Shown here piece by piece: positions 5,622-15,019 of a stretch of 64,000 nt of DNA. Where the stretch lies: the NCBI RefSeq assembly GCF_008151785.1, contig NZ_CP036523.1, positions 1,910,019-1,974,018 of the forward strand, in the 5' to 3' direction. Each line of letters begins with the position of its first letter. The stretch's first letter is position 1. The position numbers and the translations under genes were made by a program. The notes under the pieces were generated by a model. That model was not told the origin of the DNA and made no database searches. It saw only the letters and a list, made by a program, of their open reading frames with translations. Origin of the DNA: Peptacetobacter hiranonis. Its GTDB lineage: Bacteria > Bacillota > Clostridia > Peptostreptococcales > Peptostreptococcaceae.

Positions 5622-7691
5622 TTATTTGTATTCTATTTTGTTAAGGTCACATATAGTTAACATTGTATCTGATATGTTCTTTAACATATTTAATCTGTTA
5701 TTTCTAACATTGTCATCTTTATCCATTACCATTACATTGTCAAACATGTTATCAACTGCTGGTTTTAATGTAGCAAATGAATCAAGTGCTTTTCCGTAAT
5801 CTTTATTAGCAAGATGTCCTTTAACTTCTTCTTTAACTGATTTGAATGATTCGTATAATTCTTTTTCTGGAGCTTCAACTAGTAAAGCTTCATCAACGTT
5901 TACACCTTCTGCTTTTTCAGCTAAAGTAGAAACTCTGTTAAATGCAGTAAGCATTTCAACTAATTCATCTTTATTTATCCATTCGTTAAGTTCTAATGCT
6001 CTATGATGCATATCTGCTATATCATTTATATCTGCATTTAATATTGCTTCAACAACATCATATCTTATTCCCATATCTTTGAATAAGTTTTTAATTCTTT
6101 CTGAGCAGAAGTCTAACATCTGACCAACTACTTCTTCTTTGTTGAATTCTAATTCTGTGTAGTTATCTAATGCAGCTTCAGATATTTCTTTTATATCTAT
6201 AGTTATTTTGTTTTCCATTAGTATATTTAATATACCTAGAGCCTGTCTTCTTAGAGCAAATGGGTCCTGAGATCCTGTTGGCTGTATACCTATTGCAAAG
6301 AAACCAGCTATTGAGTCTAATTTATCTGCTATAGACACTACTGAACCTTCTAATGAAGCTGGAACTTCTGCACCAGCTGATACTGGCATATAGTGTTCAT
6401 ATATAGCCTGTGATACTGCTGGATTTTCTCCTTCAAGTTTAGAGTATTCCATACCCATGTATCCCTGAAGTTCATCAAATTCGAATACCATATTTGTAAC
6501 AAGGTCTGCTTTACAAAGTTCAGCAGCTCTTACTATATCAGCTTTTTTATCTGCACAACCTAAAGAATCTGCTATTACAGCTGAAAGTTTTGTTATTCTT
6601 TCTGATTTATCGTATATTGTTCCTAGTTTTTCCTGGAATACAACAGTTTTTAATCTTTCTTTATAAGATTCTAAGTTTTTCTTAGTATCTTCTCTATAGA
6701 AGAATAATGCATCTGCTAGTCTAGCTTCAAGAACTTTTTCATTACCAGCTTTTACATTTTCTATACCGAAGCTGTCACCATTTCTAACAGCTATAAAGTT
6801 TGGAAGAAGATTTCCATCAGCATCTTCTACTGGGAAATATCTCTGATGATCCTGCATTGGAGTTATTACAACTCTCTTAGGAAGTTTTAAATATTCTTTA
6901 TCGAATTCTCCGTAGAATGCAGTTGGGTATTCAACTATACAAGTTACTTCATCTAGTAGGTCTGGATCCATTATTACTTTACCACCTAAAGATTCAGCTA
7001 CTTTGTTAGCCTGTTCAACTATCATAGCTTTTCTTTCTGCCTGATCAAGTATTACATAGTTTTCTCTTAATTTAGCTTTGTAGTCTTCTACTGAGTTTAC
7101 AACTATTTCTTTAGCTCCTAGGAATCTATGTCCTTTAGTCACATTAGAAGCTATTATACCTTCAAGGTCAACTGGAAGTACTTCATCATTAAGAAGAGCT
7201 ACTAACCATCTTATAGGTCTAACAAATCTTATATCTTTTCCTGCCCAGTGCATTGCTTTAGGGAATACAACTGATTTTACAGCTAGTGGAAGTATTTCTT
7301 TTAATACTTCTGCTGTTTCAGCACCATTTTCTCTTATTGTAGCAAATAGATATTCATCTTTTCCTACTTCTTTAAAATATATGTCTTCTGGATTTAATCC
7401 TTTACTTCTCATAAATCCCTGTGCTGGTTTAGTAAAGTTTCCATCAGCATCTAATGATATTTTTTTAGAAGGTCCTTTTACTTCTTCTTCTAAATCTTCC
7501 TGTCTTTCAGCTAATCCATTTATAATAAATGTTAATCTTCTTGGAGTTGCAAAAGTTTCTATATTTTCAAATTTAACTCTTTTTTCGTTAAGCATTTTTT
7601 CAGTACTTTCTTTTATCTGTTTTAAAGTACTTGCAACGAATCTTGATGGCATTTCTTCAACGCCTACTTCAAATAAAAGGTAGTTATTCAT
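5622..7691 (-). CDS. glyS: Glycyl-tRNA synthetase beta subunit
   Basis: The 689-residue protein is the beta chain of the bacterial alpha2beta2 glycyl-tRNA synthetase, which charges tRNA-Gly in the cytoplasm. The beta chain binds and positions the tRNA. The N-terminus (LLFEVGVEEMPSRF) and the PLAVKSVVFPKAMHW, ITPMQDHQRYFP and IADKLDSIAGFFAIG segments are typical, and the length is normal. Its ATG overlaps the glyQ stop by one base (TAATG), so the two subunits are translationally coupled. A terminator follows directly. Confidence 0.97.
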   Translation of the reverse strand: MNNYLLFEVGVEEMPSRFVASTLKQIKESTEKMLNEKRVKFENIETFATPRRLTFIINGLAERQEDLEEEVKGPSKKISLDADGNFTKPAQGFMRSKGLNPEDIYFKEVGKDEYLFATIRENGAETAEVLKEILPLAVKSVVFPKAMHWAGKDIRFVRPIRWLVALLNDEVLPVDLEGIIASNVTKGHRFLGAKEIVVNSVEDYKAKLRENYVILDQAERKAMIVEQANKVAESLGGKVIMDPDLLDEVTCIVEYPTAFYGEFDKEYLKLPKRVVITPMQDHQRYFPVEDADGNLLPNFIAVRNGDSFGIENVKAGNEKVLEARLADALFFYREDTKKNLESYKERLKTVVFQEKLGTIYDKSERITKLSAVIADSLGCADKKADIVRAAELCKADLVTNMVFEFDELQGYMGMEYSKLEGENPAVSQAIYEHYMPVSAGAEVPASLEGSVVSIADKLDSIAGFFAIGIQPTGSQDPFALRRQALGILNILMENKITIDIKEISEAALDNYTELEFNKEEVVGQMLDFCSERIKNLFKDMGIRYDVVEAILNADINDIADMHHRALELNEWINKDELVEMLTAFNRVSTLAEKAEGVNVDEALLVEAPEKELYESFKSVKEEVKGHLANKDYGKALDSFATLKPAVDNMFDNVMVMDKDDNVRNNRLNMLKNISDTMLTICDLNKIEYK

Positions 7692-8572
7692 TATTTGTCA
7701 CCATCCTTTTTTAATAGAGGGAATCCCATTTCTTCTCTCTGTTTTATATATGTTTCGGCTACTACTTTTGCCATATTTCTTACTCTACCTATAAATGCTG
7801 CTCTCTGGCTTACCCCAATTGCTCCTCTTGCATCAAGAGTATTGAAAGTATGAGAACATTTTAATACGTAATCATAAGAAGGTATAACAAGGCCTTTATC
7901 CATTAATTTTAATGCTTCTTTTTCATATTCGTCGAATAAGTGGAATAATAATTCTGCATTACATTCATCAAATGAGTAAACAGAGTTTTCATATTCCTGT
8001 TTCTGGAATACATCACCGTAAGTTAACTCATTATTCCATTTTAAGTCATATACACTATCTACGTCCTGTATATACATAGCTATTCTTTCAAGACCGTAAG
8101 TTATCTCTCCTGTTTCTAATTCACATTCCTGATTTCCTACCTGCTGGAAATATGTAAACTGAGTGATTTCCATTCCATCAAGCCAAACTTCCCAGCCTAG
8201 CCCCCAAGCACCTACAGTAGCTCCTTCCCAGTTATCTTCAACGAATCTTATATCGTGTTCTAATGGGTTTATACCTATTTCTTTTAAACTGTCTAAGTAT
8301 AAATCCTGTATATCATCTGGTGATGGTTTTAATATAACCTGGAACTGATGATGCTGATATAATCTGTTTGGGTTTTCTCCGTATCTACCATCTGCTGGTC
8401 TTCTTGATGGTTCAACATAACATACTTTCCATGGTTCTGGACCAAGTGATCTTAAGAAAGTATTTGGATTCATTGTTCCTGCACCTTTTTCAACATCATA
8501 AGGCTGTGTAATGATACATCCCTGCTTAGACCAATATCTCTGTAAAGCAAGAATCATCTCCTGAAAATTCAT
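7691..8572 (-). CDS. glyQ: Glycyl-tRNA synthetase alpha subunit
   Basis: This is the catalytic alpha chain of glycyl-tRNA synthetase, about 293 residues, which activates glycine with ATP. The N-terminal [14 protein letters not shown], the [19 protein letters not shown] segment and the [16 protein letters not shown] motif are diagnostic. A start at 8629 would add 19 unrelated residues; the ATG at 8572 has AGGAGGG 6 bases upstream and gives the family N-terminus. No T-box leader is present although many Firmicute glyQS operons have one; the gap to the upstream gene is only 139 bases. Confidence 0.97.
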   Translation of the reverse strand: MNFQEMILALQRYWSKQGCIITQPYDVEKGAGTMNPNTFLRSLGPEPWKVCYVEPSRRPADGRYGENPNRLYQHHQFQVILKPSPDDIQDLYLDSLKEIGINPLEHDIRFVEDNWEGATVGAWGLGWEVWLDGMEITQFTYFQQVGNQECELETGEITYGLERIAMYIQDVDSVYDLKWNNELTYGDVFQKQEYENSVYSFDECNAELLFHLFDEYEKEALKLMDKGLVIPSYDYVLKCSHTFNTLDARGAIGVSQRAAFIGRVRNMAKVVAETYIKQREEMGFPLLKKDGDK

Positions 8573-8594
8573 AAAAATCCCTCCTAAATATATA

Positions 8595-8621
8595 TAGCCT
8601 TCCGCGTTACACGAAAGGCTA
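8595..8621. other. Hairpin in the glyQ leader
   Basis: TAGCCTT and AAGGCTA enclose a GC-richer loop just upstream of the glyQ ribosome binding site. No T tract follows on the minus strand, so it is a weak terminator at best. The T-box hallmarks (specifier loop, TGGNACC box) are absent. Confidence 0.45.
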
Positions 8622-8711
8622 CTTTGCAATACTTTTATGTTTTAAATACCAATTACTTTGTAATAGATATTAAATAAACTTTATCAATATAAATTTGATA
8701 CTTTTAATCTG

Positions 8712-9338
8712 CTATTCAGCATTTTCGTCTTTTTCACATTCATTTATTAAATCATCTGTTATATCTTTATCGTCTTTTTCTTCTTTTTTCTTTACAACTG
8801 TTTCTTTTAAGTCTTTAGCTGTATTAATAAACATATCTTTTAATACTGTAGCTTTTTCTTCGTTAAGTTCTCCTAAATCAACAGTTTCTCCATCAGCTTC
8901 ATTCTGTATTTTTATTCTATATTTAGATAATACAGCAGCTGATAGCCCAAGAATTGTAAGAAGAGGCATCATAGCTATTCCTAATACACCAACTGTAAAT
9001 GGAATGTTCATTATTATTTTGCCTTCTTTTTCAACGACTACTCTTACTCTATTACTTTTAGCAAATAATTCTTTTAACTGAGCTTTAAGCTCTTCTACAT
9101 CTTTGCCAATTTTTTCTTCTGTATTTTTTCTAACTTCCTCAGCATCTTCTTTGCTTTTTTCAAAGAAGTCTTCTACTTTTTTCTTTGCTTTTATTGCTCC
9201 TGAATTTTCTTCAAGGTAGATTATAGCTTCTAGAATATCTCCATCAGAATGAACTAGTGCCTCTTTTACTTCTTTGTAACTAGCTGATGGCACTCTTTCC
9301 ATTACTTTATCCACCATTTCAATTGTTATACTGCTCAT
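8712..9338 (-). CDS. DUF4342 protein with UBA-like N-terminus
   Basis: The 208-residue protein begins with a UBA/TS-N-like helical bundle (residues 3-45, including KVMERVPSASYKEVKEAL and GDILEAIIYLEE). A charged coiled-coil region follows at about 50-100. A hydrophobic segment near residues 110-138 (IPFTVGVLGIAMMPLLTILG) probably enters the membrane. The C-terminal tail is rich in Lys and Glu. This layout fits DUF4342, whose function is unknown. It lies just downstream of recO and probably shares its transcript. Confidence 0.8.
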   Translation of the reverse strand: MSSITIEMVDKVMERVPSASYKEVKEALVHSDGDILEAIIYLEENSGAIKAKKKVEDFFEKSKEDAEEVRKNTEEKIGKDVEELKAQLKELFAKSNRVRVVVEKEGKIIMNIPFTVGVLGIAMMPLLTILGLSAAVLSKYRIKIQNEADGETVDLGELNEEKATVLKDMFINTAKDLKETVVKKKEEKDDKDITDDLINECEKDENAE

Positions 9339-9353
9339 AATATCAGCTCCTTT

Positions 9354-10106
9354 TTAAAACTTATGTAAATCATCTAAGATGTTTAGTGATTTCATATTCA
9401 AATTACTTACATATGCTGTTAAGTACTGTTTCATTAATTTTGAAAGCTCCTTTGTCAGCACTTTGTTTACCTTTGCTCTGCTGACAGTTTCAATTTCATT
9501 TGACAGTATATAATTCATAAGCTTTCTCGTTGTTGCATCAAGTCTTATGTTTCCCGAGAAATTTTCTGCACATTTTTTACAAAGCATTCCACCTTCTTCT
9601 ATATTGAAGATAGCCCTTTGATCTGACTCATCTCCACAAACAGAGCATCTATCAGTAATAGGTCTAAATCCCATACAATCAGAAAACTTTAATTCAAAAG
9701 CTGCTGTTATAAACTCTTTATCTACATCCTTTTGAGATAAAAGATACATTGTTTTAACTATTAAATTAAATAATTTCCGATTTGTTTGATTTTCAAGAAG
9801 AGAGTTTTCTACTAATCTAGATATATATGACGCATATGAAAATGCATCTATATCATAAGATATATCATAGAAACTTTTAATTATCTCACTTTGAGATACT
9901 CTATACATTCCCCTCTGCTTTTTTAAAGTGAAATTACTATATGCAAAAAGCTGTGCTGAAGGAAGTAGTGCTGATTTGTTTCTCTTTGCACCTTTGGCTA
10001 TTGCTGATACTTTTCCTAAATTTCTAGTAAAAATAGTAAGTATCACATCGTTTTCAGAGTATCTAGATGTTCTAAGAACTATCCCCTGTGTGTTGAATAT
10101 AACCAA
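9354..10106 (-). CDS. recO: DNA repair protein RecO
   Basis: RecO helps load RecA onto SSB-coated single-stranded DNA with RecF and RecR. The 250-residue protein has the N-terminal OB-fold ([21 protein letters not shown]) and a four-cysteine zinc site (CSVCGD ... CKKCA). The start is TTG at 10106: AAAGGA lies 9 bases upstream, whereas the earlier TTG at 10115 directly abuts the same site. It is encoded downstream of mgtE and era, as in many clostridia. Confidence 0.93.
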   Translation of the reverse strand: MVIFNTQGIVLRTSRYSENDVILTIFTRNLGKVSAIAKGAKRNKSALLPSAQLFAYSNFTLKKQRGMYRVSQSEIIKSFYDISYDIDAFSYASYISRLVENSLLENQTNRKLFNLIVKTMYLLSQKDVDKEFITAAFELKFSDCMGFRPITDRCSVCGDESDQRAIFNIEEGGMLCKKCAENFSGNIRLDATTRKLMNYILSNEIETVSRAKVNKVLTKELSKLMKQYLTAYVSNLNMKSLNILDDLHKF

Positions 10107-10189
10107 ATTTATCAATCCTTTTTATTATATTAATTATACTATACTTTCATTAACTTTTATATATTTATATTATTATAATCTTTAATTTA

Positions 10190-11584
10190 TTATCCTATTA
10201 TCTGTGAAAGTAGCATACTAGACGTTAAATAATAAGCTCCTATTCCAATTATATCTAAAATAGTAGAGATAACTGGTGCAGATATTGTTGCTGGATCTGA
10301 ATCCATTTTAGTAAGCATGACTGGTGCTAATACACCTATTAAAGCTCCTATTACCATATTTACAAATAGAGAAATTGAAATAACTAAAGCCATATTCACA
10401 TTATGTTTAACAAATAATATTACTGCTGCTGTAATTATTCCACATATTAACCCTGTAATTATTCCAACTAGAGCTTCTTTTGCAATATCTTTACCTGATA
10501 TTTCTCTATTAGATAGAGTTATTATTGTAACTGAAGATGCCTGGCATCCTACATTTCCACCCATTCCTATAACTAACGGAACAAAGAATAGAAGTTCCAC
10601 AAAATTTGTTCTTATTAACGTATCAAAGTTTGCCATTAAACTTGAAGCCAATAATCCTCCGATTAAAGTTAATAAAAGCCAAGGCATTCTACCTCTTATT
10701 GATGATAGTATCTGCTGTGATAAAGTAGAATTTTCATCTTCTGCTGTATCTCTTTCGTGTTCAGAGCTTCCTGCTAACTTATACATATCTTCATTAGCTT
10801 CCTCTTCCATAACATCTATGATATCATCTACTTTTATTATTCCTCTAAGCTTTCCTTCTCTGTCTACAACCGGAATTGCAACTAAATTATATTTTGATAC
10901 CAATCTAACTGCTTCTTCTCTATCTTCATAGTCATAAACTGATATAAGATTTTCTATCATAAGATCTTCTACTATAGCCTCATCTCTAGCTACTATAAGT
11001 TCTCTAAGAGAAAGAACACCGACTAATTTTTCCTCATCATCTACTACATATATATAATAGATAGTTTCTGCATCTTCTGCTTCTTCTCTCATTTTTTCTA
11101 TAGCCTGAAGTGCCGTCATATCCTTATTTATAGATATGTATCCCTTTGTCATAGTTCCACCTGCTGTATCGTCTTCATAGAATAGAAGCTCTTTAACCTC
11201 TTCAGCATCCTCAGGATTTAGGTAATCGATGATCTTTAATCTTTCATCTTCTTCAAGCTCATTTAAAATATCTGCCATATCGCCTAATGACATACATTCT
11301 AATATATTTTTAGCATGCTCTATTTCTAGTTTAGAAATCATTCTACTGAAAAATTCCACTCCACTTTCTTCTAATATAGAAGCTGCCATATCACTTGGAA
11401 GTATTTCAAATAATTTTACCTGCATTCCTTCGTCTTCTAAGTTTTCCATAACATCATATATATCTATAATATGATATTCCTCTAATAGTTCTCTAAGTTC
11501 GAAGTATTTGTGATTTTCAATTAACGACTTGACCTCGTCTAATAAATCTTGTGATGTTTCTTGCGTCCTGTCCATTTTATCCAC
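10190..11584 (-). CDS. mgtE: Magnesium transporter MgtE
   Basis: MgtE is a dimeric, Mg2+-gated magnesium channel of the cytoplasmic membrane. The 464 residues show the N-terminal superhelical domain (about 1-130), two CBS domains (about 135-260) and five membrane helices from about residue 290. The pore segment includes PLVIGMGGNVGCQASSVTI, and the C-terminal helices contain SDPATISAPVISTILDIIG. The length is normal. The 29-base gap to era leaves no room for a magnesium riboswitch. Confidence 0.96.
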   Translation of the reverse strand: MDKMDRTQETSQDLLDEVKSLIENHKYFELRELLEEYHIIDIYDVMENLEDEGMQVKLFEILPSDMAASILEESGVEFFSRMISKLEIEHAKNILECMSLGDMADILNELEEDERLKIIDYLNPEDAEEVKELLFYEDDTAGGTMTKGYISINKDMTALQAIEKMREEAEDAETIYYIYVVDDEEKLVGVLSLRELIVARDEAIVEDLMIENLISVYDYEDREEAVRLVSKYNLVAIPVVDREGKLRGIIKVDDIIDVMEEEANEDMYKLAGSSEHERDTAEDENSTLSQQILSSIRGRMPWLLLTLIGGLLASSLMANFDTLIRTNFVELLFFVPLVIGMGGNVGCQASSVTIITLSNREISGKDIAKEALVGIITGLICGIITAAVILFVKHNVNMALVISISLFVNMVIGALIGVLAPVMLTKMDSDPATISAPVISTILDIIGIGAYYLTSSMLLSQIIG

Positions 11585-11613
11585 CTTTTTAATATATTTT
11601 GTATTGAATACAA

Positions 11614-12513
11614 TTATTTGCTATTATCATTGAGCCCAAAATTATTGATATAATTCTGTAAGTTTCTCCAGTTTTCTTTAACTTTTACCCATAACTGAAG
11701 ATTTATCTGAGAACCTAAAAGTAATTCTATATCCTGTCTTGCAGATTTTCCTATTCCTTTTAGTTTTCTACCGCCTTTACCTATGATTATTCCCTTATGA
11801 GAATCTCTTTCACAGTAAATAACCGCAGATATATCTATTATTTCTTTATCTTTTCTAGCCTTCATTCTTTCTATCTCAACTGCTACCCCATGTGGTACCT
11901 CGTCATCAACATAATGAAGAACTTTTTCTCTTATAAGCTCAGCTATTAGGACTCTTTCTGGCTGATCTGTTACCATATAATCTGGGAAGTATTTTGGCCC
12001 CTCTTCTAAGTCTTCTTTGATAACATTTATAAGAGTTTTTACATTTTTACCTTTTAATGCAGATATAGGCACTATTTCTTTAAACATTTTTTCATCATCG
12101 TACATTTTTATTATGTCGAATAATTCATCTTTGTCCTCTATCTGATCTATTTTGTTTATTACTAGAACTATTGGAGTTTTTGATCCTCTAAGATCTTCCA
12201 TTATTCTTCTATCTCCAGGTCCTATTTTTCTTGAGCTATCTACAACAAATAGTATTAAATCAACATTACTAAATGCATCTGTAGCAGCTTTTACCATTAT
12301 TTCTCCTAGTTTGTTTTTTGGTTTGTGTATACCAGGAGTATCTAGGAATACCACCTGTGATTCATCATCAGTGTACACTGCCTGAATTGTATTTCTTGTT
12401 GTCTGTGGTTTATCACTCATTATAGCTATTTTTTCACCGACAACATTATTCATCAAAGTAGATTTACCAACATTTGGTCTACCTACTATACTGACAAAAC
12501 CTGATTTAAACAT
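11614..12513 (-). CDS. era: GTPase Era
   Basis: Era is a GTPase that binds the 3' end of 16S rRNA and assists 30S assembly. The 299-residue protein has the G1 motif GRPNVGKST, the G3 motif DTPG, the G4 motif NKID and a C-terminal KH domain (GIIIGKGGRKLKGIGKSARQ). It lies in the conserved order phoH-ybeY-dgkA-era-recO, all leftward. Nothing is unusual. Confidence 0.97.
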   Translation of the reverse strand: MFKSGFVSIVGRPNVGKSTLMNNVVGEKIAIMSDKPQTTRNTIQAVYTDDESQVVFLDTPGIHKPKNKLGEIMVKAATDAFSNVDLILFVVDSSRKIGPGDRRIMEDLRGSKTPIVLVINKIDQIEDKDELFDIIKMYDDEKMFKEIVPISALKGKNVKTLINVIKEDLEEGPKYFPDYMVTDQPERVLIAELIREKVLHYVDDEVPHGVAVEIERMKARKDKEIIDISAVIYCERDSHKGIIIGKGGRKLKGIGKSARQDIELLLGSQINLQLWVKVKENWRNLQNYINNFGLNDNSK

Positions 12514-12539
12514 ATATTATTCTCCTAACTTTTTATAAA

Positions 12540-13271
12540 TTAATAGAAAAGACCCAATTGGAATACTAGTATTGCAATTAATGTACCCAGTACACCTCCT
12601 GCTACAGTTTCCCAAAATGTATGTATCTTTCCTTCTATTCTACTCTGTGCAACAAGGAATGCCATCAAATATGCTAGTGTTGATGCTTCTACTCTTTCTG
12701 TCATAAGTGTTATAGCTGTGGCTATTGCAAATGAAAGTGCTGCATGCCCACTAGGCATTCCACCTTTTAATGGAGTTCCTGTATTTGTAAGTGCCTTTGC
12801 AACAACAACTGCTAAAAGCACCATAACTATACATATTAATGTTATATGCATTTCTGATTCTCTTATAGAATAAATAAGATATCCTGAAAGCTCGGTCAAC
12901 TTATCATAGAAAATTATATATCCTACTGCAACAGCATTTAATGATACGACTAATACCGCACCAGCTGCTACGTCTTTAGCTATCTTTGCCAATTCATGAT
13001 ACTCAGATGTAACCAAGTCTACAGTTTTTTCAATAGCTGTATTGAACATTTCCGCTACTATAACAAGTGTTATAGCAACTAAAAGCATTATAAATTCTAG
13101 CTTTGATAACTTAAATAGCAAACTCACTACTAATATTCCAAAAGCTATCATATAATGAATTTTCATATTTCTTTCTGATTTGAATGTATATATAACACCC
13201 TCTATTGCAGCATTAAATGATCTGATTATGTTTTGTTTCTTTTTCTTTTTTTTCTTACCATTTTCTTCCAT
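12540..13271 (-). CDS. Diacylglycerol/undecaprenol kinase fused to PAP2 phosphatase
   Basis: The 243-residue membrane protein joins two enzymes. Residues about 15-120 form a prokaryotic DgkA-type lipid kinase, with the EMFNTAIEKTVDLV active-site helix and three membrane segments. Residues about 140-240 form a PAP2 phosphatase with PSGHAALSFA and a late SRIEGKIHTFWETVAGG motif. In Gram-positive bacteria DgkA homologues phosphorylate undecaprenol, and PAP2 enzymes dephosphorylate lipid phosphates. The fusion therefore carries two formally opposing reactions on lipid carriers. It sits between ybeY and era, where a plain dgkA is common. Confidence 0.9.
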   Translation of the reverse strand: MEENGKKKKKKKQNIIRSFNAAIEGVIYTFKSERNMKIHYMIAFGILVVSLLFKLSKLEFIMLLVAITLVIVAEMFNTAIEKTVDLVTSEYHELAKIAKDVAAGAVLVVSLNAVAVGYIIFYDKLTELSGYLIYSIRESEMHITLICIVMVLLAVVVAKALTNTGTPLKGGMPSGHAALSFAIATAITLMTERVEASTLAYLMAFLVAQSRIEGKIHTFWETVAGGVLGTLIAILVFQLGLFY

Positions 13272-13306
13272 AGGACTCGACTCCCTTTTTCAAATATTAG
13301 TAAAAA

Positions 13307-13768
13307 CTAATCTCTAGTTATATTTAGTTTAGTAAGAACTGCTTCTTCTTTTTCTCTCATTTCTCTAGTATTTTCATCTGTATCATGGTCGTAACCTAAT
13401 AAATGGAACATACTATGACATACTAAAAAGCAAACTTCTCTTTCAAAACTATGTCCATATTCTATGCTCTGCTCAAGAGCTCTTTCAAGTGATACAACTA
13501 TATCACCTAAAGACATTTCTTCATATTCTACATCTTCAAATTCATCAGATAACATAGGGAATGATAGTACGTCTGTAGCTCTATCAACACCTCTAAACTG
13601 TTTATTAAGCTCATGTATTTCCTTATTGTCTACAAAAGATATACTTATATCGTAATCATCACTGTATCCTTCATAATCTAATACTTCTTCTACTATATCC
13701 TCTATTTTTTCATAAAGTTCATCTTTTATATCTATTTTGTCCTGTCTATCATCAAATATATATCTCAT
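13307..13768 (-). CDS. ybeY: Endoribonuclease YbeY
   Basis: YbeY is a zinc-dependent RNase that matures 16S rRNA and takes part in ribosome quality control. The zinc motif HSMFHLLGYDHD matches the family HxxxHxxGxDH pattern. An ATG at 13768 has AGGTGG 5 bases upstream; a GTG at 13777 is less likely. The product is 153 residues, the usual size. It follows phoH by about 58 bases and is probably co-transcribed. Confidence 0.96.
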   Translation of the reverse strand: MRYIFDDRQDKIDIKDELYEKIEDIVEEVLDYEGYSDDYDISISFVDNKEIHELNKQFRGVDRATDVLSFPMLSDEFEDVEYEEMSLGDIVVSLERALEQSIEYGHSFEREVCFLVCHSMFHLLGYDHDTDENTREMREKEEAVLTKLNITRD

Positions 13769-13826
13769 AATTTCCACCTGCTTATTTAATTTTTATAATA
13801 ATTTATTTAATTTTTAATACAACAGA

Positions 13827-14828
13827 TTATTTATTCTGTCTTTTTCTTTCTTCCTTCTTTTCTCTTTTGTAGGCTTCTTTTTTCTCATATTTATCGTATG
13901 CCTTTATTATTCTCTGAACAAGCTCATGTCTAACAACATCTCTGTCTGTCAGTTCTTTGATACCTATTCCATTGACATCTTTTAATATATATGTAGCCTG
14001 AACTAAACCACTTTTCTTATTTGAAGGAAGGTCTGTCTGAGTAACGTCTCCTGTTACTACAGCTTTTGATCCAAATCCTAGTCTTGTAAGGAACATCTTC
14101 ATCTGCTCAGATGTGGTATTTTGTGCTTCATCCAGTATTATAAATGCATTATCAAGTGTTCTACCTCTCATAAATGCAAGAGGTGCAACTTCTATAATTC
14201 CTCTTTCTATGTATTTATTAACTTTATCTCCACCTAGCATTTCAAATAATGCGTCGTAAAGCGGTCTTAAATATGGGTCTATTTTTTCCTGTAAATCACC
14301 CGGAAGATATCCTAAACTTTCTCCTGCCTCTACTGCTGGTCTTGTAAGTACTATTCTAGTTACTTCATCTCTTTTAAATGCTTGAACCGCCATCGCAACT
14401 GCTAGGTATGTTTTACCAGTACCTGCTGGACCTATACCAAAAGTAATATCATTATTTTCTATTAATTTAACATATTCTTTCTGTCCTAAAGTCTTTGGCT
14501 GAACCGGAGTACCCTTCTTAGTAAGGACTATTGTACCTTCAAGTTCCTGTATTCTATTTTCATCTCCATCATTAAGAAGAGATAATGAATATAGTATAGA
14601 CTGTTTATCTAGCGATTTCCCTTTAGATACTGTAGTGTGTAGTTCATTCATTAAACTATTTGCTGCTTCTACATTTTTTTCTTCACCTATCAAAATAAGG
14701 TTTCCTTCTCTAAGTGTTACATCTATATTTAGTGACTTTTCTATAAGCTTAATATTTTCATCAAAGTTTCCAAATAGTTCTCTTTCAAAATTTGGCTCTG
14801 ATATAAGAAATTTCTTTTGTATAATCAA
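13827..14828 (-). CDS. phoH: PhoH-family ATPase
   Basis: PhoH-like proteins are cytoplasmic P-loop ATPases thought to act in RNA metabolism, commonly beside ybeY. The 333-residue protein has a KH-like N-terminal part, the Walker A motif GPAGTGKTYLA and the Walker B region FIILDEAQN. The start is TTG at 14828 with GGGAGG 10 bases upstream. The C-terminal tail is strongly basic. It appears to open the phoH-ybeY-dgkA-era-recO-type operon. Confidence 0.93.
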   Translation of the reverse strand: MIIQKKFLISEPNFERELFGNFDENIKLIEKSLNIDVTLREGNLILIGEEKNVEAANSLMNELHTTVSKGKSLDKQSILYSLSLLNDGDENRIQELEGTIVLTKKGTPVQPKTLGQKEYVKLIENNDITFGIGPAGTGKTYLAVAMAVQAFKRDEVTRIVLTRPAVEAGESLGYLPGDLQEKIDPYLRPLYDALFEMLGGDKVNKYIERGIIEVAPLAFMRGRTLDNAFIILDEAQNTTSEQMKMFLTRLGFGSKAVVTGDVTQTDLPSNKKSGLVQATYILKDVNGIGIKELTDRDVVRHELVQRIIKAYDKYEKKEAYKREKKEERKRQNK

Positions 14829-14970
14829 TTCTTTCTTTCCTCCCAGCTTAAAGCTTTATTAAAACTTTTTGTTTCATTATATAAATATAATTCCACATTC
14901 TATATTATACCATTTTTATTGCTTATTTCATAATAAATTTGAATTTCAATTTTTTATTATGAAATAAACT

Positions 14971-15003
14971 AAAAAAAGGCTGTCACAAATTTTGTGACAG
15001 CCT
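14971..15003 (-). terminator. Terminator of the rubredoxin flavoprotein gene
   Basis: AGGCTGTCACAAA and TTTGTGACAGCCT form a nearly loopless 13-bp stem, followed by seven T residues on the minus strand. Confidence 0.9.
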
Positions 15004-15019
15004 ATATAATATATCTTAT

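Noticed and set aside
8573-8711. T-box riboswitch upstream of glyQS
   Set aside because: Only 139 bases are available and neither the specifier loop nor the TGGNACC box is present; only a short hairpin is seen.
11585-11613. Magnesium riboswitch before mgtE
   Set aside because: The gap between era and mgtE on this strand is 29 bases, too short for an M-box.
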